The notes: a model not told the origin generated them from the letters alone. A stretch of 64,000 bases of DNA from Halopseudomonas aestusnigri (GCF_002197985.1 NZ_NBYK01000001.1:379023-443022); one strand, 5' to 3'. Counted from the stretch's first letter, positions 22,688 through 33,362 are shown. A program made the numbers and translations.

Positions 22688-23017
22688 ATGAGCAAAGAAA
22701 AGCAACCGGTTTTCCGGGTCATCTTCCAGAACCAGGGACAGGTGTTCGAGCTTTACGCCCAGCAGATCTTTCAGAGCGAGCTGTGGGGGTTCATGGAAAT
22801 TGAAGAGCTGATCTTCGGCGAGCGGTCACAGATGCTGGTCGATCCGGCCGAAGAGAAACTGAAGAATCAGTTTGAAGGGGTCAAGCGCAGCTTCATTCCC
22901 GTGCACTCGATCATTCGTATTGACGAAGTTGAACGCGTCGGCACGCCAAAAATCACTGACGCCCAGGGCGGCAGCAACATCATGCATTTCCCGATGCCGC
23001 CGCGTAACGACAGCTGA
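22688..23017 (+). CDS. DUF1820 family protein
   Basis: 109 aa conserved gammaproteobacterial protein of unknown function, beginning MSKEKQPVFRVIFQNQGQVF and matching the DUF1820 family. It is soluble, with no signal peptide. The ATG at 22688 is chosen over upstream in-frame starts because the conserved region begins there. It lies divergent from miaB, as in P. aeruginosa, and converges with the Sel1-like gene. Confidence 0.85.
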   Translation: MSKEKQPVFRVIFQNQGQVFELYAQQIFQSELWGFMEIEELIFGERSQMLVDPAEEKLKNQFEGVKRSFIPVHSIIRIDEVERVGTPKITDAQGGSNIMHFPMPPRNDS

Positions 23018-23035
23018 CAGACTCATGCAGCAGCC

Positions 23036-23644
23036 TCAAGGCTGCTGGAGTTCCTGATCCGCCTGGCCGGTATCGCCGGGCAGCTCGTCGGGAACGCCCG
23101 GCGCCATCGTGCCACTGAGCTGTTCCTCGCGAATCTGCGCCAGATAGTCCCGGAACAGGGTGCCGAGCACGTGGTTGGCCACCTGAACTTCCTGTGCGTC
23201 CATCTCTTGTGCGACCAGGTCAGCAGCATCCATGGCGTCATCGTTGCCGTTGACGGCAGCCATCTTGAGGATGATGTAGGCCTGCGGCAGGTTGCGCGGG
23301 ATGCCTTCGCCGTTGAAGTGCATCATACCCAGAAGGTACTGGGCTCTGGGCTCTCCCTGGATTGATGCCTTTTCCAGCCACTGCAGCGAGGTCGCATAGT
23401 TCCGCTCTACGCGCTCACCCTTGTAGTACAGCTGGCCCAATTCGAATTGTGCCTGCATGTCGCCGCCGTCGGCCGCGCGCTGGCATGCGTCCAGCGCCAG
23501 CGGCAGGCTTTCATCGTCAACCCGTTCAAAGGCGCAGCGGTCGTCGGCACTGATCAGTAGCGGGTTATCCGACTCTGCCAGCAGGGTGGACGCCGGCAGC
23601 ATAAGCAGGCCGGTAAGGACAGCGGGCGTAAGCAGGCGTTGCAT
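23036..23644 (-). CDS. secreted Sel1-like (tetratricopeptide-type) repeat protein
   Basis: 202 aa exported protein with a signal peptide (MQRLLTPAVLTGLLMLPAST, cut near LLA) and two to three Sel1-type repeats (AQFELGQLYYKGERVERNYA and AQYLLGMMHFNGEGIPRNLP). Such repeats mediate protein-protein contacts, and no catalytic motif is seen. It follows the membrane-protein gene by 7 bases and ends the thiD-thiE-hemL run. Confidence 0.82.
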   Translation of the reverse strand: MQRLLTPAVLTGLLMLPASTLLAESDNPLLISADDRCAFERVDDESLPLALDACQRAADGGDMQAQFELGQLYYKGERVERNYATSLQWLEKASIQGEPRAQYLLGMMHFNGEGIPRNLPQAYIILKMAAVNGNDDAMDAADLVAQEMDAQEVQVANHVLGTLFRDYLAQIREEQLSGTMAPGVPDELPGDTGQADQELQQP

Positions 23645-23651
23645 GACGGGA

Positions 23652-24298
23652 TCAGGGCCTCGGCTGGTGATCGTCGGGTTCAGGTTGTGATCTATTGTGC
23701 GCCTGTTCACTCAACAGGCCAACTGTCACTGCCGCTCCCAGCAGGGCAGGGAATAGCAGAAGCAGTGTGTCGCCCGGAACAAACAGGTCAGCCAGGGGAG
23801 CTGCGCCCGGTTGCAGCAACGGTGTCAGCGTGCCGACGGCGCAGAGGGCCACGAAGGGCAGTGGTCGTCGGTCTTGCCGTGCGACCAGAAGGCAACCAGC
23901 GAGCATCACCAGCAACGCGGCGCTGTTGATCACCCACTGGTAGCCGAACAGCTGGTCCATCCGGCGCAGCAGTTCAAAGGCGGCCATCAGGCCGAGCAGG
24001 ATGCGGCCCCAGGCTGCCGGCTGCCATTGCAGGCCGCGGCCAAGGTAGAACGCGGCCAGACCCAGTAACGGCAGGCTGAGGTTCTGCGCCGCCAGCCCGA
24101 GTATGCGCTGGGTATGTTCCAGCTCCTTTGCGAGTGAGCCAAGGCTCAGCAGCAGGCTGGCTGCGGCAGCCAGACCCAGCCCCAGCAAAGCGGCTGTCAT
24201 GGCCCCTCGAGCCGCGGCAGACAGCGGCCTGCGCTGTCGCCACAGCCAGAAGCTGGCGGCGATCAGCAGCAGGGTCAGCAGGCCGTAGGCGAGCTGGC

Positions 24299-24302
<4 letters not shown>
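23652..24302 (-). CDS. conserved hypothetical membrane protein downstream of hemL
   Basis: 216 aa with about six hydrophobic segments spread along the chain and a charged C-terminal tail ([18 protein letters not shown]). I recognise no functional motif. The start overlaps the hemL stop by 4 bases (ATGA), so it is likely coupled to hemL. A hypothetical gene occupies the same place in P. aeruginosa. Confidence 0.75.
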
Positions 24303-25579
<1,277 letters not shown>

Positions 25580-25590
25580 GATCAGGTCTC

Positions 25591-26220
25591 TCAGGATGCG
25601 TGAATGAGTTGGCTGAACTGACGGGCGCGTTGCTGCACCGTCTCAGCGTCGGGAGCGCCGAACAGACCGTTGATCACGGCCAGATAATCGGCGCCGGCGT
25701 CAAGCAGGGGCGACGCGTTGTCCAGGGTGATGCCGCCAATGGCGACAATGGGTACGGAAAATCGCTGGCGGGCTTCGCGCAGCAGCGCGGGCGTTGCTGC
25801 CGGTGCGCCCGGTTTGGTCATGGAGTTGAAAAAGCGGCCAAAGGCGATATAGCTGGCGCCGTCAATCAGCGCGCGTTCGGCCAGTTGCAGGCTGGCGTGG
25901 CAGGTGCCGCCGATCAGCGCTTGCGGGCCGAGCTGCTGGCGTGCCTCACTCAGGGAGCCGTCTTCCTGGCCCAGATGCAGGCCCACGCCCAGCTGGTCGG
26001 CCAGCGCCAGATCATCGTTGATCAGCAGTTGGCAATCATGCGCACGGCATAGCTCGGCAAGCTGGCTTGCTTCGGCCAGCCGCTTGTCGGCATCACCGGA
26101 CTTGTCGCGGTACTGCAGCCAGCGGGCGCCGCCGATCAGCGCGGCTTCGACATAGGGCAGCAGCTTGCCGTCTGTCAGCAGGGCGCTGTCAGTAATGGCG
26201 TAAAGGCCGCGCTCGCTCAC
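25591..26220 (-). CDS. thiE: thiamine-phosphate synthase ThiE
   Basis: 209 aa TIM-barrel enzyme that joins HMP-PP and thiazole phosphate. [32 protein letters not shown] and AIGGITLDN are all family motifs. The start is a GTG at 26220 that overlaps the thiD stop by 4 bases (GTGA). The longer in-frame ORF from 26535 runs inside thiD and is not conserved. Confidence 0.94.
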   Translation of the reverse strand: MSERGLYAITDSALLTDGKLLPYVEAALIGGARWLQYRDKSGDADKRLAEASQLAELCRAHDCQLLINDDLALADQLGVGLHLGQEDGSLSEARQQLGPQALIGGTCHASLQLAERALIDGASYIAFGRFFNSMTKPGAPAATPALLREARQRFSVPIVAIGGITLDNASPLLDAGADYLAVINGLFGAPDAETVQQRARQFSQLIHAS

Positions 26221-27017
26221 GAGCAGAAGTCCAGCGGCAGGCGGCGCGGCACGTACTGGCCATGGCCAGGCTGTTCGGCGTCGCGCAGGGTGCGCCAGGT
26301 GTAGTCGAGTGACGAGCGCACCGCGCTGACCAGCTCTTCGCCGAGCGCCAGACGGCCTGCCAGCGTACTTGCCAGCGTGCAGCCGGAACCGTGATAACTG
26401 CCGGGCAGACGCGGGCAGGTGAAGTCGTGCTGGCTGCCATCGGCGCAGTACAGGCGATTGTGGATTTCGGCCTCGTCGCCATGACCGCCGGTGATCAGCA
26501 GGTGGCGAATATGGGGCAGCAGCTTGGCCGCGCACTCATCGGCGCTGCCGTCCGGCAGCTCCGCCAGAATGCGCGCCTCGGGCAGGTTCGGGGTAGCAAT
26601 GGCGGCGACCGGGAACAGGCGCTCGCGAATGGCAAACCCAACATCATCCTTGCCCAGCGAACCGCCACCTCCGGCACGCAGCACCGGGTCGCAGACCAGC
26701 GGCACATTGGGCAGACGCAACATCAATTCCAGTACGGTGTCGGCCATTTCGACCGAGCCGAGCATGCCCAGTTTCACCGCCGAAACCGGCATGTCGCTGA
26801 TGACCTTGTTGGCCTGGGCCAGCACCCACTCGCGGTCGAGCACACGGAAGTCGCTGACATCAACCGTGTCCTGCACGGTAAGCGCGGTCACTGTTGGCGC
26901 CGCGTGGCAGCCCTGCGCAATCAGTGCCTCAATGTCGGCCTGCAGGCCTGCGCCGCCGCTCGGATCATGGCCGGAAAGGCATAGAACGACGGGCTTGAAC
27001 GGGTTGGGTTGGGTCAT
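26217..27017 (-). CDS. thiD: hydroxymethylpyrimidine/phosphomethylpyrimidine kinase ThiD
   Basis: 266 aa ribokinase-fold enzyme that phosphorylates HMP and HMP-P for thiamine synthesis. Visible motifs are [17 protein letters not shown] at the N-terminus and the anion hole region [14 protein letters not shown] near the C-terminus. The ATG at 27017 was chosen because the family core begins soon after it. No TPP riboswitch was recognisable in the 296-bp region upstream, so thiamine control by that route is not evident here. Confidence 0.93.
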   Translation of the reverse strand: MTQPNPFKPVVLCLSGHDPSGGAGLQADIEALIAQGCHAAPTVTALTVQDTVDVSDFRVLDREWVLAQANKVISDMPVSAVKLGMLGSVEMADTVLELMLRLPNVPLVCDPVLRAGGGGSLGKDDVGFAIRERLFPVAAIATPNLPEARILAELPDGSADECAAKLLPHIRHLLITGGHGDEAEIHNRLYCADGSQHDFTCPRLPGSYHGSGCTLASTLAGRLALGEELVSAVRSSLDYTWRTLRDAEQPGHGQYVPRRLPLDFCS

Positions 27018-27313
27018 GGCAAGTTGTTCCGCGTGCTGACAGGCGTTTGACCAGCGCGGTGTGCGCCCCGAGCTGGCATGACAGCGCGCTAGCATACCAT
27101 CTTGCCCGCGTGGCGGGGTGAGCAGGCGTCTCGCCTCTAGGCGGGTGTTCGCACTGCAGGCGCGCAGCCGAGACCAGATCTTCGACCGGTGGCCGCGCTC
27201 CGTTCCCAGCCAAGGCTACTCTGGCGCGCTTTGACACTGCCGCTGAGAGCATGGATAGCTACACTTGAAGGCAGCCTTGATAAACGAAAACCGCACAATA
27301 ATGAAGGTGACCT

Positions 27314-27736
27314 ATGAAAGCCATTGACCAATGGTTTGACGAGTACGGTGAAAGCCACCGCAACCCGTTCAACAAGCTGACGCACTGGATCTGTGTGCCG
27401 CTGATTACGTTCAGTGTGCTCGGTATGCTGTGGGCTATTCATCCGTGGGTAGCGATGGGGGCCGTAGCTGCAGCATTGGTATTCTATGTGCTGCTGTCCT
27501 GGCAGATTGCACTGGCGATGCTGGTGGTCAGCTTACTGATGCTGCTGGGACTAAGCCTGATGACTCACGTGTTCTGGTGGTCGTTGGGGATCTTTGTGCT
27601 GGCCTGGATTGGTCAGTTCATAGGGCATCATGTGGAGGGCAAGAAACCGTCGTTCTTCAAGGATGTGCAGTTTCTGCTGATTGGCCCGGCCTGGTTGCTG
27701 GGCTTTGTATTCCGCTTGTTTGGCGTGCGCTATTGA
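27314..27736 (+). CDS. Mpo1-like/DUF962 membrane protein
   Basis: 140 aa with about four membrane segments, beginning WFDEYGESHRNPFNKLTHWI, which matches the DUF962 (YGL010w/Mpo1-like) family. Yeast Mpo1 is an Fe(II)-dependent dioxygenase acting on 2-hydroxy fatty acids. Conserved His residues (SHRNPFNKLTHW and GQFIGHHVEGKKP) are present, so a lipid alpha-oxidation role is possible but unproven. A GAAGGTGACCT precedes the ATG. A MITE-like element follows the stop by 15 bases. Confidence 0.85.
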   Translation: MKAIDQWFDEYGESHRNPFNKLTHWICVPLITFSVLGMLWAIHPWVAMGAVAAALVFYVLLSWQIALAMLVVSLLMLLGLSLMTHVFWWSLGIFVLAWIGQFIGHHVEGKKPSFFKDVQFLLIGPAWLLGFVFRLFGVRY

Positions 27737-27911
27737 TTGTTGCTGCCGATCAAAGGGCGCCATTGGCGTAATGCTGTTCAGTTAGACTTTTTCATGAGCT
27801 GTACCGGCCTTGAGGGAGGCGTTTTGCTGGACGGATACGGCATGTCGTGCTGGTGCGAACACTACCGCTGCAGGGACAGGCTTGGGCATGTTGCATCTCC
27901 CCGAGCCTTGT

Positions 27912-27931
27912 GGACGCGACGTGTCGCGTCC
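27912..27931 (-). repeat. 20-bp near-palindrome, CATG-type family (copy a)
   Basis: GGACGCGACGTGTCGCGTCC is one base away from the perfect palindrome found at 63786-63805. It is followed by CTACG, so in the family's orientation (TAG first) it points to the minus strand. It lies inside the MITE-like element. Confidence 0.75.
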
Positions 27932-27963
27932 CTACGAACGCCATAACCACAACTCCGTAGTAG

Positions 27964-27983
27964 GGACACGGCATGCCGTGTCC
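27964..27983 (+). repeat. 20-bp perfect palindrome, CATG-type family (copy b)
   Basis: GGACACGGCATGCCGTGTCC is a perfect palindrome preceded by GTAGTAG and followed by GTAAGG. It faces copy a, with the two GTAG ends toward each other. A degenerate third copy (GGATACGGCATGTCGTGC) begins at 27833. Confidence 0.8.
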
Positions 27984-28081
27984 GTAAGGTCCCTGCTACA
28001 GCGCGCGGTAGCGAGTAATCCGAGGGCCTTGGATTTCTCAGCTTAAGTGGACAGCATTACGTCATTGGCGCCCTTTTTGGT

Positions 28082-29551
28082 TTACGACAGCTGGTGTTTC
28101 ATCACCTTGCCGTTGGCATTGCGCGGCAGCGCTGAAGCCTGGCCGTACAGGCGTGGGCGCTTGTAGTCGGCCAGCAGCGGTTCCAGATAGGCGCTCAGCT
28201 CGGCGTGCAGGTCGGCGAGCGGCTCGCGCAGCACGACGACCGCCTTGACGGTTTCGCCCCACTGCGGATGCGGTACGCCAAATACCGCGACTTCGACGAT
28301 ATTCGGGTGGGCTTCCAGCGCCACTTCGATCTCTCGCGGGTAGACGTTTACGCCACCGGAGATGATCAGCTCCTTGGCGCGCCCAAGCACCCAGTAATAG
28401 CCCTCGGCGTCGCGGCGGGCGAGATCGCCAGAGTCCAGCCAGCCGTCGCTGTGCAGGCATTCGGCGGTCGCTTCCGGCTTGTTCCAGTAGCCAAGCATCA
28501 TGCCTTCGGTACGAATCTGGATCTGGCCGGTGCATTCGCCAGCAAGCTCGTTACCCTGTTCATCGACCATCCGCAGCTCGGTGTGCAACGCGCCGCGGCG
28601 GCCGATCGAGCCGGCTTTGCCGGGGTGCTCCTCCGGCAGCATGATGGTGCCGCTCGGCCCGGCCTCTGTGAGGCCGTAGACGCAGTACAGACGGTCGGTG
28701 TTCATCCGTTGGGCGATCAGTTGCAGCTGCTCGGTTGACAGTGGCCCGCCGCCGTAGATCCAGTACTGCATGGAGCTGATGTCGCGCTCGGCAATATCCG
28801 GCTGCTGCGCGGTCATCATGAAGGCGACCGGAGCGCCGAAGAAGTGCGTGGTGCGCTCCTTCTCGACGGTATCCAGCAGCAGCGTGGGGTGGAAATCGGG
28901 CAGTACCACGTGGGCTGCGCCGACGTAGGTGCCGCCGAGCAGGAAGACGTTAAGCGGCGCCGAGTGGGTCAGCGGCATCATGTGCAGCATGCGGCTGTGC
29001 GGGCGCATGTTCATTTCCAGCGCCGAGGCGTTGGCGACGGTCAGCAGCGCGTGGTGGTGGAACAGCACGCCCTTGGGCTTGCCCGTGGTACCGGAGGTGT
29101 AGAGCAGGGTGCAAGGCTGGTCGGCCGGAATCTCGGCGACGTCCCAGCGGCTCTGCATGTCCAGTACCTGGGCGCCCGGCTGATCCAGACGCAGGCAGGG
29201 AGCCAGAGTGCTGGCGCGCTCGGCGTGGTCGCCCTGAGCGATGACCAGACGTGCGTCGCAGTCGCCGAGGATGTATTCCAGCTCGGCAGTAGTCAGGCGC
29301 GCATTGACCGGAACGACAATCGCACCGAGGTTAATAACGGCAAAGTAGCCCAGCACCCAGCTGTAGCTGTTGGGCATGTACAGTGCGACGCGGTCGCCGC
29401 TGCCGATCTGGTACTGCTCGTGCAGATGGGCAGCCAGACGCAGGCTCTGGTCATGCAGTTCGGACCAGCTCAGGCGGCAGTCTGCGGTGATCAGGGCTTC
29501 GCCCTCGGGAAACTTGCGGGCGTTGACCGCGAGCAGTTTGGGAATGTTCAT
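28082..29551 (-). CDS. acyl-CoA synthetase (AMP-forming, class I adenylate-forming)
   Basis: 489 aa ANL-superfamily ligase. The AMP/ATP motif is LLYTSGTTGKPKG, the mid motif YGLTEAGPSG and the hinge motif GWLDSGDLARRD. The C-terminal domain carries the catalytic Lys in RNANGKVMKHQL. The family activates fatty or aromatic acids as CoA esters, and the chain preference cannot be read from sequence. Nearby acyl-CoA dehydrogenase and thioesterase genes suggest fatty-acid use. The stop lies 5 bases from the end of the MITE-like element. Confidence 0.88.
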   Translation of the reverse strand: MNIPKLLAVNARKFPEGEALITADCRLSWSELHDQSLRLAAHLHEQYQIGSGDRVALYMPNSYSWVLGYFAVINLGAIVVPVNARLTTAELEYILGDCDARLVIAQGDHAERASTLAPCLRLDQPGAQVLDMQSRWDVAEIPADQPCTLLYTSGTTGKPKGVLFHHHALLTVANASALEMNMRPHSRMLHMMPLTHSAPLNVFLLGGTYVGAAHVVLPDFHPTLLLDTVEKERTTHFFGAPVAFMMTAQQPDIAERDISSMQYWIYGGGPLSTEQLQLIAQRMNTDRLYCVYGLTEAGPSGTIMLPEEHPGKAGSIGRRGALHTELRMVDEQGNELAGECTGQIQIRTEGMMLGYWNKPEATAECLHSDGWLDSGDLARRDAEGYYWVLGRAKELIISGGVNVYPREIEVALEAHPNIVEVAVFGVPHPQWGETVKAVVVLREPLADLHAELSAYLEPLLADYKRPRLYGQASALPRNANGKVMKHQLS

Positions 29552-29604
29552 GGGGTATCCATCCTGTTGTTGTCGTTAGGTGATGGGGTCTTGCTGTTCG
29601 GGTT

Positions 29605-30228
29605 TCAGCCGGTGCTTGGCAGTTCACGCCACTGCCCCGGCTGCAGATCGCCGAGGGTCCAGTCACCGATGCGCACGCGCACCAGGCGCAGCGTGGGTAG
29701 CCCGACCGCTGCGGTCATGCGCCGGACCTGGCGGTTGCGGCCTTCGCGGATGGTGATCGCCAGCCAGCTGGTTGGCACGCTCTTGCGAAAGCGTACCGGA
29801 GGGTTGCGCGGCCACAGGGCGGGTTCATCAATCTGCTCCACCTCGGCCGGGCGAGTGGGGCCGTCGTTCAGCTCAGGTCCGGCGCGCAGCTGCGCCAACT
29901 GCTCCTCGCTGGGTTCGCCTTCCACCTGTACCCAGTAGGTCTTCGGCAGCTTGTGCTTCGGATCGGTGATGCGTGCCTGCAGGCGGCCGTCGTTGGTCAG
30001 CAGCAGCAGGCCTTCGCTGTCGCGGTCCAGCCGCCCGGCAGGATAGACGCCGGGAGTCTTGATGAAGTCGGCCAGTGTCGCCCGATCGTCACCGTCGGTG
30101 AACTGGGTCAGCACATCGAACGGCTTGTTCAACGCGATCAATTTTGGGTTGGCCGGCCGCGCCGCCGGCCTGCGGCGCGGCTTGCCGGGTGGTCGCGGGC
30201 GGTTCGATGGACGTGGGCGTTGGTTCAT
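29605..30228 (-). CDS. rluE: 23S rRNA pseudouridine synthase E
   Basis: 207 aa RsuA/RluB/E/F-family enzyme, expected to form pseudouridine 2457 in 23S rRNA. The catalytic Asp lies in [18 protein letters not shown]. The family motifs KTYWVQVEG and [17 protein letters not shown] are present. A basic, proline-rich N-terminal tail (about 28 residues) precedes the core. No S4 domain is present, which fits RluE. Confidence 0.92.
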   Translation of the reverse strand: MNQRPRPSNRPRPPGKPRRRPAARPANPKLIALNKPFDVLTQFTDGDDRATLADFIKTPGVYPAGRLDRDSEGLLLLTNDGRLQARITDPKHKLPKTYWVQVEGEPSEEQLAQLRAGPELNDGPTRPAEVEQIDEPALWPRNPPVRFRKSVPTSWLAITIREGRNRQVRRMTAAVGLPTLRLVRVRIGDWTLGDLQPGQWRELPSTG

Positions 30229-30249
30229 CTGCGGCTATCCTGGGCTGGG

Positions 30250-30696
30250 TCAGCGCGGCAGTGTAGCGGCAACCGGCAGCACCGCAAGGGTGACAGTCGT
30301 TTTGCTGAACAGCCGCTTTTCCCCGTTCTGCAAGGCAAACACCTCGGCCTCTGCGACACAGATCTGCTTGCCCGGTTTCAGTATCTCGGCGCGGCACAGC
30401 AGCGTTTCGCATTGCGCCGGACGCAGCAGGTTGACCTTGAACTCGATGGTCAGCAGGCTGAAGTTATCTTCCAGCAGCGTTGCCGCCGCAGCACCGGCGG
30501 TGTGGTCGGCCAGGGTACTTTGCACCCCGGCGTGAACAAAACCGCCCTGCTGGAAGTGCCTTGGCAGAATCGGCAGCTCTGCTTCTACCCAGCCCGGGCC
30601 ACAGGCGGTGGGGCGAATACCGAGATCAGCGATGAAGTTGGCCCGTTTGAAGCCGGCATCTACCCGCGCCTGGATAATACTCTGGTCGATTGGCAT
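30250..30696 (-). CDS. PaaI-family hotdog thioesterase
   Basis: 148 aa single hotdog-fold protein. The active-site region GGFVHAGVQSTLADHTAGAA matches the PaaI/YdiI-type signature. It probably hydrolyses acyl- or aryl-CoA esters. The ATG at 30696 has GAGGA about 8 bases upstream, and longer in-frame starts run into the upstream dehydrogenase gene. It follows that gene by 10 bases and is likely cotranscribed with it. Confidence 0.85.
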   Translation of the reverse strand: MPIDQSIIQARVDAGFKRANFIADLGIRPTACGPGWVEAELPILPRHFQQGGFVHAGVQSTLADHTAGAAAATLLEDNFSLLTIEFKVNLLRPAQCETLLCRAEILKPGKQICVAEAEVFALQNGEKRLFSKTTVTLAVLPVAATLPR

Positions 30697-30706
30697 GGTC
30701 GATTCC

Positions 30707-32359
30707 TCACAGGCCGGATGGGGTTGACCGGGCAACCAGCGCCTCAACATCGATGCCGCGTGGCAGCGTGCCGTAGGCTTGGCCATGCTCACCCAGACGG
30801 CTGGCGATAAAGGCGTCGGATACGGTGCTGTTGCCTGCTTCGAGCAACAGTTTGGCCTGCAGCGCAATGGCGACGTCTTCGGTCAGCTGGCGGGCGCGGT
30901 ACTGAATGTCGTCGGTATCGGCAAACTGCTGCTTGATCCGCTCGATGCGCAGCCTGAGCGCGCTGGAGCCGTGACCGTCACCCAGTTCGGCGAACAGCGC
31001 ATCGAGCACACCCGGCTCCTTCGACAGCGCGCGCAGTACGTCCAGACACTGCACGTTGCCCGAACCTTCCCAGATCGAGTTGACCGGCGCTTCGCGGTAC
31101 AGGCGCGGCAGAATGGTTTCTTCAACGTAACCGGCGCCGCCCAGGCATTCCTGCGCTTCGTTGATCATTCCCGGCGCGCGTTTGCAGATCCAGTATTTGC
31201 CGATGGCGGTGACCAGGCGGGCGAACTTGTCCTCCTGCGCATCGTGGGCGTTGTCGATGGCTTTGCCCATGCGCATGGTGAGGGCCAGCGCGGCCTCGCT
31301 TTCCAGCGCCAGATCGGCCAGCACGTTCTGCATCAGCGGCTGCTCGTTCAGCACCCGGGTGCCTACCGTGCGATGGGCACAGTGGTGCGCGGCCTGGGTC
31401 AGCGCCTGACGCATCAGCGAGCTGGAGCCGATCATGCAGTCGAAGCGGGTCAGCGAGACCATCTCGATGATGGTCGGTACGCCGCGGCCTTCCGGGCCAA
31501 TCATCCAGGCCAATGCACCGCGATATTCGACTTCACTGGAGGCGTTGGCCCAGTTGCCGAGCTTGTTCTTCAGGCGCTGCACGTAAAATTCGTTGCGACT
31601 GCCGTCCGGGCGGTGGCGCGGCAGCAGGAAGCAGCTCAGGCCCTTGTCGGTATAGGCCAGAGTGAGGAAGGCGTCGCACATCGGCGCCGAGCAGAACCAC
31701 TTGTGGCCTACCAGTTCGTAGGCCTGGCCCGGGCCGCCGACGCCGACCGGGTAGGCGCGGGTGGTGTTGGCGCGCACATCGGTACCGCCCTGTTTCTCGG
31801 TCATGGCCATGCCGATGGTGGCGCCGGTCTTCTGTGCAATCGGCAGGTTGCGCGGGTCGTACTGGCCGGACAGGATCTTCGGCAGCCAGACCTCGGCGAC
31901 GTCCGGCTGCAGGCGCAGCGCAGGCACGCAGGCAAAGCTCATGGTCATTGGGCAGCTGGTACCGGCTTCGGCCTGGTTGTGCAGGTACATGGTCGCGGCG
32001 CGGGCGACCTGGGCGCCGGGGCGCGGGTCATTCCAGGGTGCGCTGGTAATCCCGGCCTTGATGCCGGCGGCCATCAGTTCGTGATAGGCAGGATGAAAGT
32101 CGACCATGTCCACGCGGTGGCCGTAGCGGTCGTGGCTCCTGAATACCGGCTTGTTCTCGTTGGCGAGGAAGCCCGCTTCCATCAAGGCGCCACCGGCCAG
32201 CTGGCCGTAGGTGCTGAGCTGCTCGTCTGCCCAGCCGCCGTCGTAGCGGCGCACCCATTCCTGCAGCGGCAGGTCGCTGCGGTACAGGTTGAGGCCTTCC
32301 AGCGGTGGCACTTGATTGGTGACTTCATGGGTTTCGGCATACTGATGCAACTGACTCAT
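30707..32359 (-). CDS. AidB-like acyl-CoA dehydrogenase
   Basis: 550 aa flavoprotein of the acyl-CoA dehydrogenase superfamily. The long AidB-type N-terminal domain (NLYRSDLPLQEWV, FHPAYHELM) precedes MAMTEKQGGTDVRANTT and the C-terminal helical bundle with ECLGGAGYVEE and REAPVNSIWEGSGNV. E. coli AidB protects against alkylating agents, but pseudomonad homologues are often catabolic. The start overlaps the TetR gene by 4 bases and has AAGGAGGT close upstream, pointing to control by that regulator. Confidence 0.9.
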   Translation of the reverse strand: MSQLHQYAETHEVTNQVPPLEGLNLYRSDLPLQEWVRRYDGGWADEQLSTYGQLAGGALMEAGFLANENKPVFRSHDRYGHRVDMVDFHPAYHELMAAGIKAGITSAPWNDPRPGAQVARAATMYLHNQAEAGTSCPMTMSFACVPALRLQPDVAEVWLPKILSGQYDPRNLPIAQKTGATIGMAMTEKQGGTDVRANTTRAYPVGVGGPGQAYELVGHKWFCSAPMCDAFLTLAYTDKGLSCFLLPRHRPDGSRNEFYVQRLKNKLGNWANASSEVEYRGALAWMIGPEGRGVPTIIEMVSLTRFDCMIGSSSLMRQALTQAAHHCAHRTVGTRVLNEQPLMQNVLADLALESEAALALTMRMGKAIDNAHDAQEDKFARLVTAIGKYWICKRAPGMINEAQECLGGAGYVEETILPRLYREAPVNSIWEGSGNVQCLDVLRALSKEPGVLDALFAELGDGHGSSALRLRIERIKQQFADTDDIQYRARQLTEDVAIALQAKLLLEAGNSTVSDAFIASRLGEHGQAYGTLPRGIDVEALVARSTPSGL

Positions 32360-32994
32360 GGGACCTCCTTGGCGTTGATGGCGCGCAGACAGAAACGAAC
32401 AATGGCGAGGGTGACGGCTTCCAGCGTCTCGCTGGGCAGGCCGCTTTCGCGGTCTGCTCGGGCCTGGGGCGACAACGGGCCGACCAGTGATTCGGCAACT
32501 GCGCCAACCACGCAGGCGGATGTGAGGGGGATGTTCTCGACCTGAAAACTGCCATCGGCTATGCCTTCGGCAATCAGTTCGCTGTACAGGTTAGCGTAGG
32601 CCTGACGGTAGTAAAGGCGCTGGGTTTCGACCTCTTCTTCAGCAGGTTCGGCGATCAGTGCGTAGGCGAGTTGGCGGCTGTGCCAGGCGCGGGCGGCAAA
32701 CTGGGTGAGGCCATTGCGCAGGCGATCAACGGCGCGACCGGGGGCCTGGAATTGTTGCTTGAGGGTGTCGAGTTCCAGGCGAGTTGCCTTGACAAAGACG
32801 CTGGCAGCCATATCGCCTTTGCCGGCGAAGTGGCGGTATAGGCTGCCGGTGGCGACGCCTGCGCTGCGTGCCAGCGTACTCATTGTCAGTGACGAGAAGC
32901 CTCCATCGGCGACCTGCTGTACGGCACAATCAAGAATATGTTCGCGCAGTACCTGATCGCGCTCGATGCGGCTGGCGGTGGTGCGGTAGGCCAT
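32356..32994 (-). CDS. TetR-family transcriptional regulator
   Basis: 212 aa repressor-type protein. The N-terminal helix-turn-helix is typical (LTMSTLARSAGVATGSLYRH), and the C-terminal half should bind a small ligand, possibly an acyl-CoA given the neighbours. Its stop overlaps the AidB-like gene start by 4 bases, so it likely regulates its own operon (tetR, dehydrogenase, thioesterase). At 33003-33044 the repeats TGAATCC/ATTCAC/GTGAATCAGGATTCA form a plausible operator just upstream. Confidence 0.9.
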   Translation of the reverse strand: MAYRTTASRIERDQVLREHILDCAVQQVADGGFSSLTMSTLARSAGVATGSLYRHFAGKGDMAASVFVKATRLELDTLKQQFQAPGRAVDRLRNGLTQFAARAWHSRQLAYALIAEPAEEEVETQRLYYRQAYANLYSELIAEGIADGSFQVENIPLTSACVVGAVAESLVGPLSPQARADRESGLPSETLEAVTLAIVRFCLRAINAKEVP

Positions 32995-33002
32995 ACTCTG
33001 AA

Positions 33003-33044
33003 TCCTTATTCACTTCTTGTTTGCGTAGTGAATCAGGATTCAGA
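33003..33044. promoter_or_regulatory. possible TetR operator (inverted repeats)
   Basis: This stretch sits just before the TetR start and contains TGAATCC near 33000, and GTGAATCAGGATTCA at 33028-33042. In the latter, TGAATC and GATTCA form an inverted repeat. Such a site is expected for an autoregulated TetR protein. Position and symmetry are the only evidence. Confidence 0.4.
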
Positions 33045-33088
33045 TGTTGGGGCAGCGGGGATAATGGTCAGATGAGCGGCTGAATCGG

Positions 33089-33289
33089 TCAGTGCTCCAG
33101 CACCATGATCATCACTTCCTTGACGATAAAGGCAAACACGCCCAGGCCGAGAGCGAAGAACAGCACTGCGGTGCCGTAGCGTCCGGCTTTGGACTCCTTG
33201 GCCAGATCCCAGACGATAAAACCCATGAAGGCAACCAGGCCAAATATCATCAGCGGCATGGCAATGGTTTCGAACTGTTCGTAGGTCAC
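33089..33289 (-). CDS. DUF2788 family small membrane protein
   Basis: 66 aa with two hydrophobic segments (about 10-28 and 40-62), matching the DUF2788 family of unknown function. The start is a GTG at 33289 with GGAG 8 bases upstream. It stands alone between the Lrp-type and TetR genes. Confidence 0.8.
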   Translation of the reverse strand: MTYEQFETIAMPLMIFGLVAFMGFIVWDLAKESKAGRYGTAVLFFALGLGVFAFIVKEVMIMVLEH

Positions 33290-33362
33290 GAGCGGCTCCG
33301 TTGAGAAAAAGGTGGGGCCGCAGTATACCGGCTAGTCGATCTGCCTGCCCGTCGGGTTCTGG

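Larger units (their letters stand above)
27752..28076. mobile_element. MITE-like element with 36-bp terminal inverted repeats
   Basis: A 325-bp non-coding segment lies between two convergent genes. The left end (27752-27787) and right end (28076-28041, read as reverse complement) match at 30 of 36 positions, including AAAGGGCGCCA at the tips and CGTAATGCTGT internally. No transposase or credible ORF lies inside. The interior carries two CATG-type palindromes and a degenerate third copy. No clear target duplication was seen. The structure fits a non-autonomous transposable element. I cannot name the parent insertion sequence. Confidence 0.7.

Noticed and set aside
27236-27260. CTGAGAGCATGG-like sequence suggesting a thi-box
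   Set aside because: It lies on the strand opposite to thiD and lacks the other conserved TPP aptamer segments.
27810-28046. 78-codon open frame between the Mpo1-like and acyl-CoA synthetase genes
   Set aside because: It lies inside the MITE-like element, crosses both palindromes and has no coding signature.
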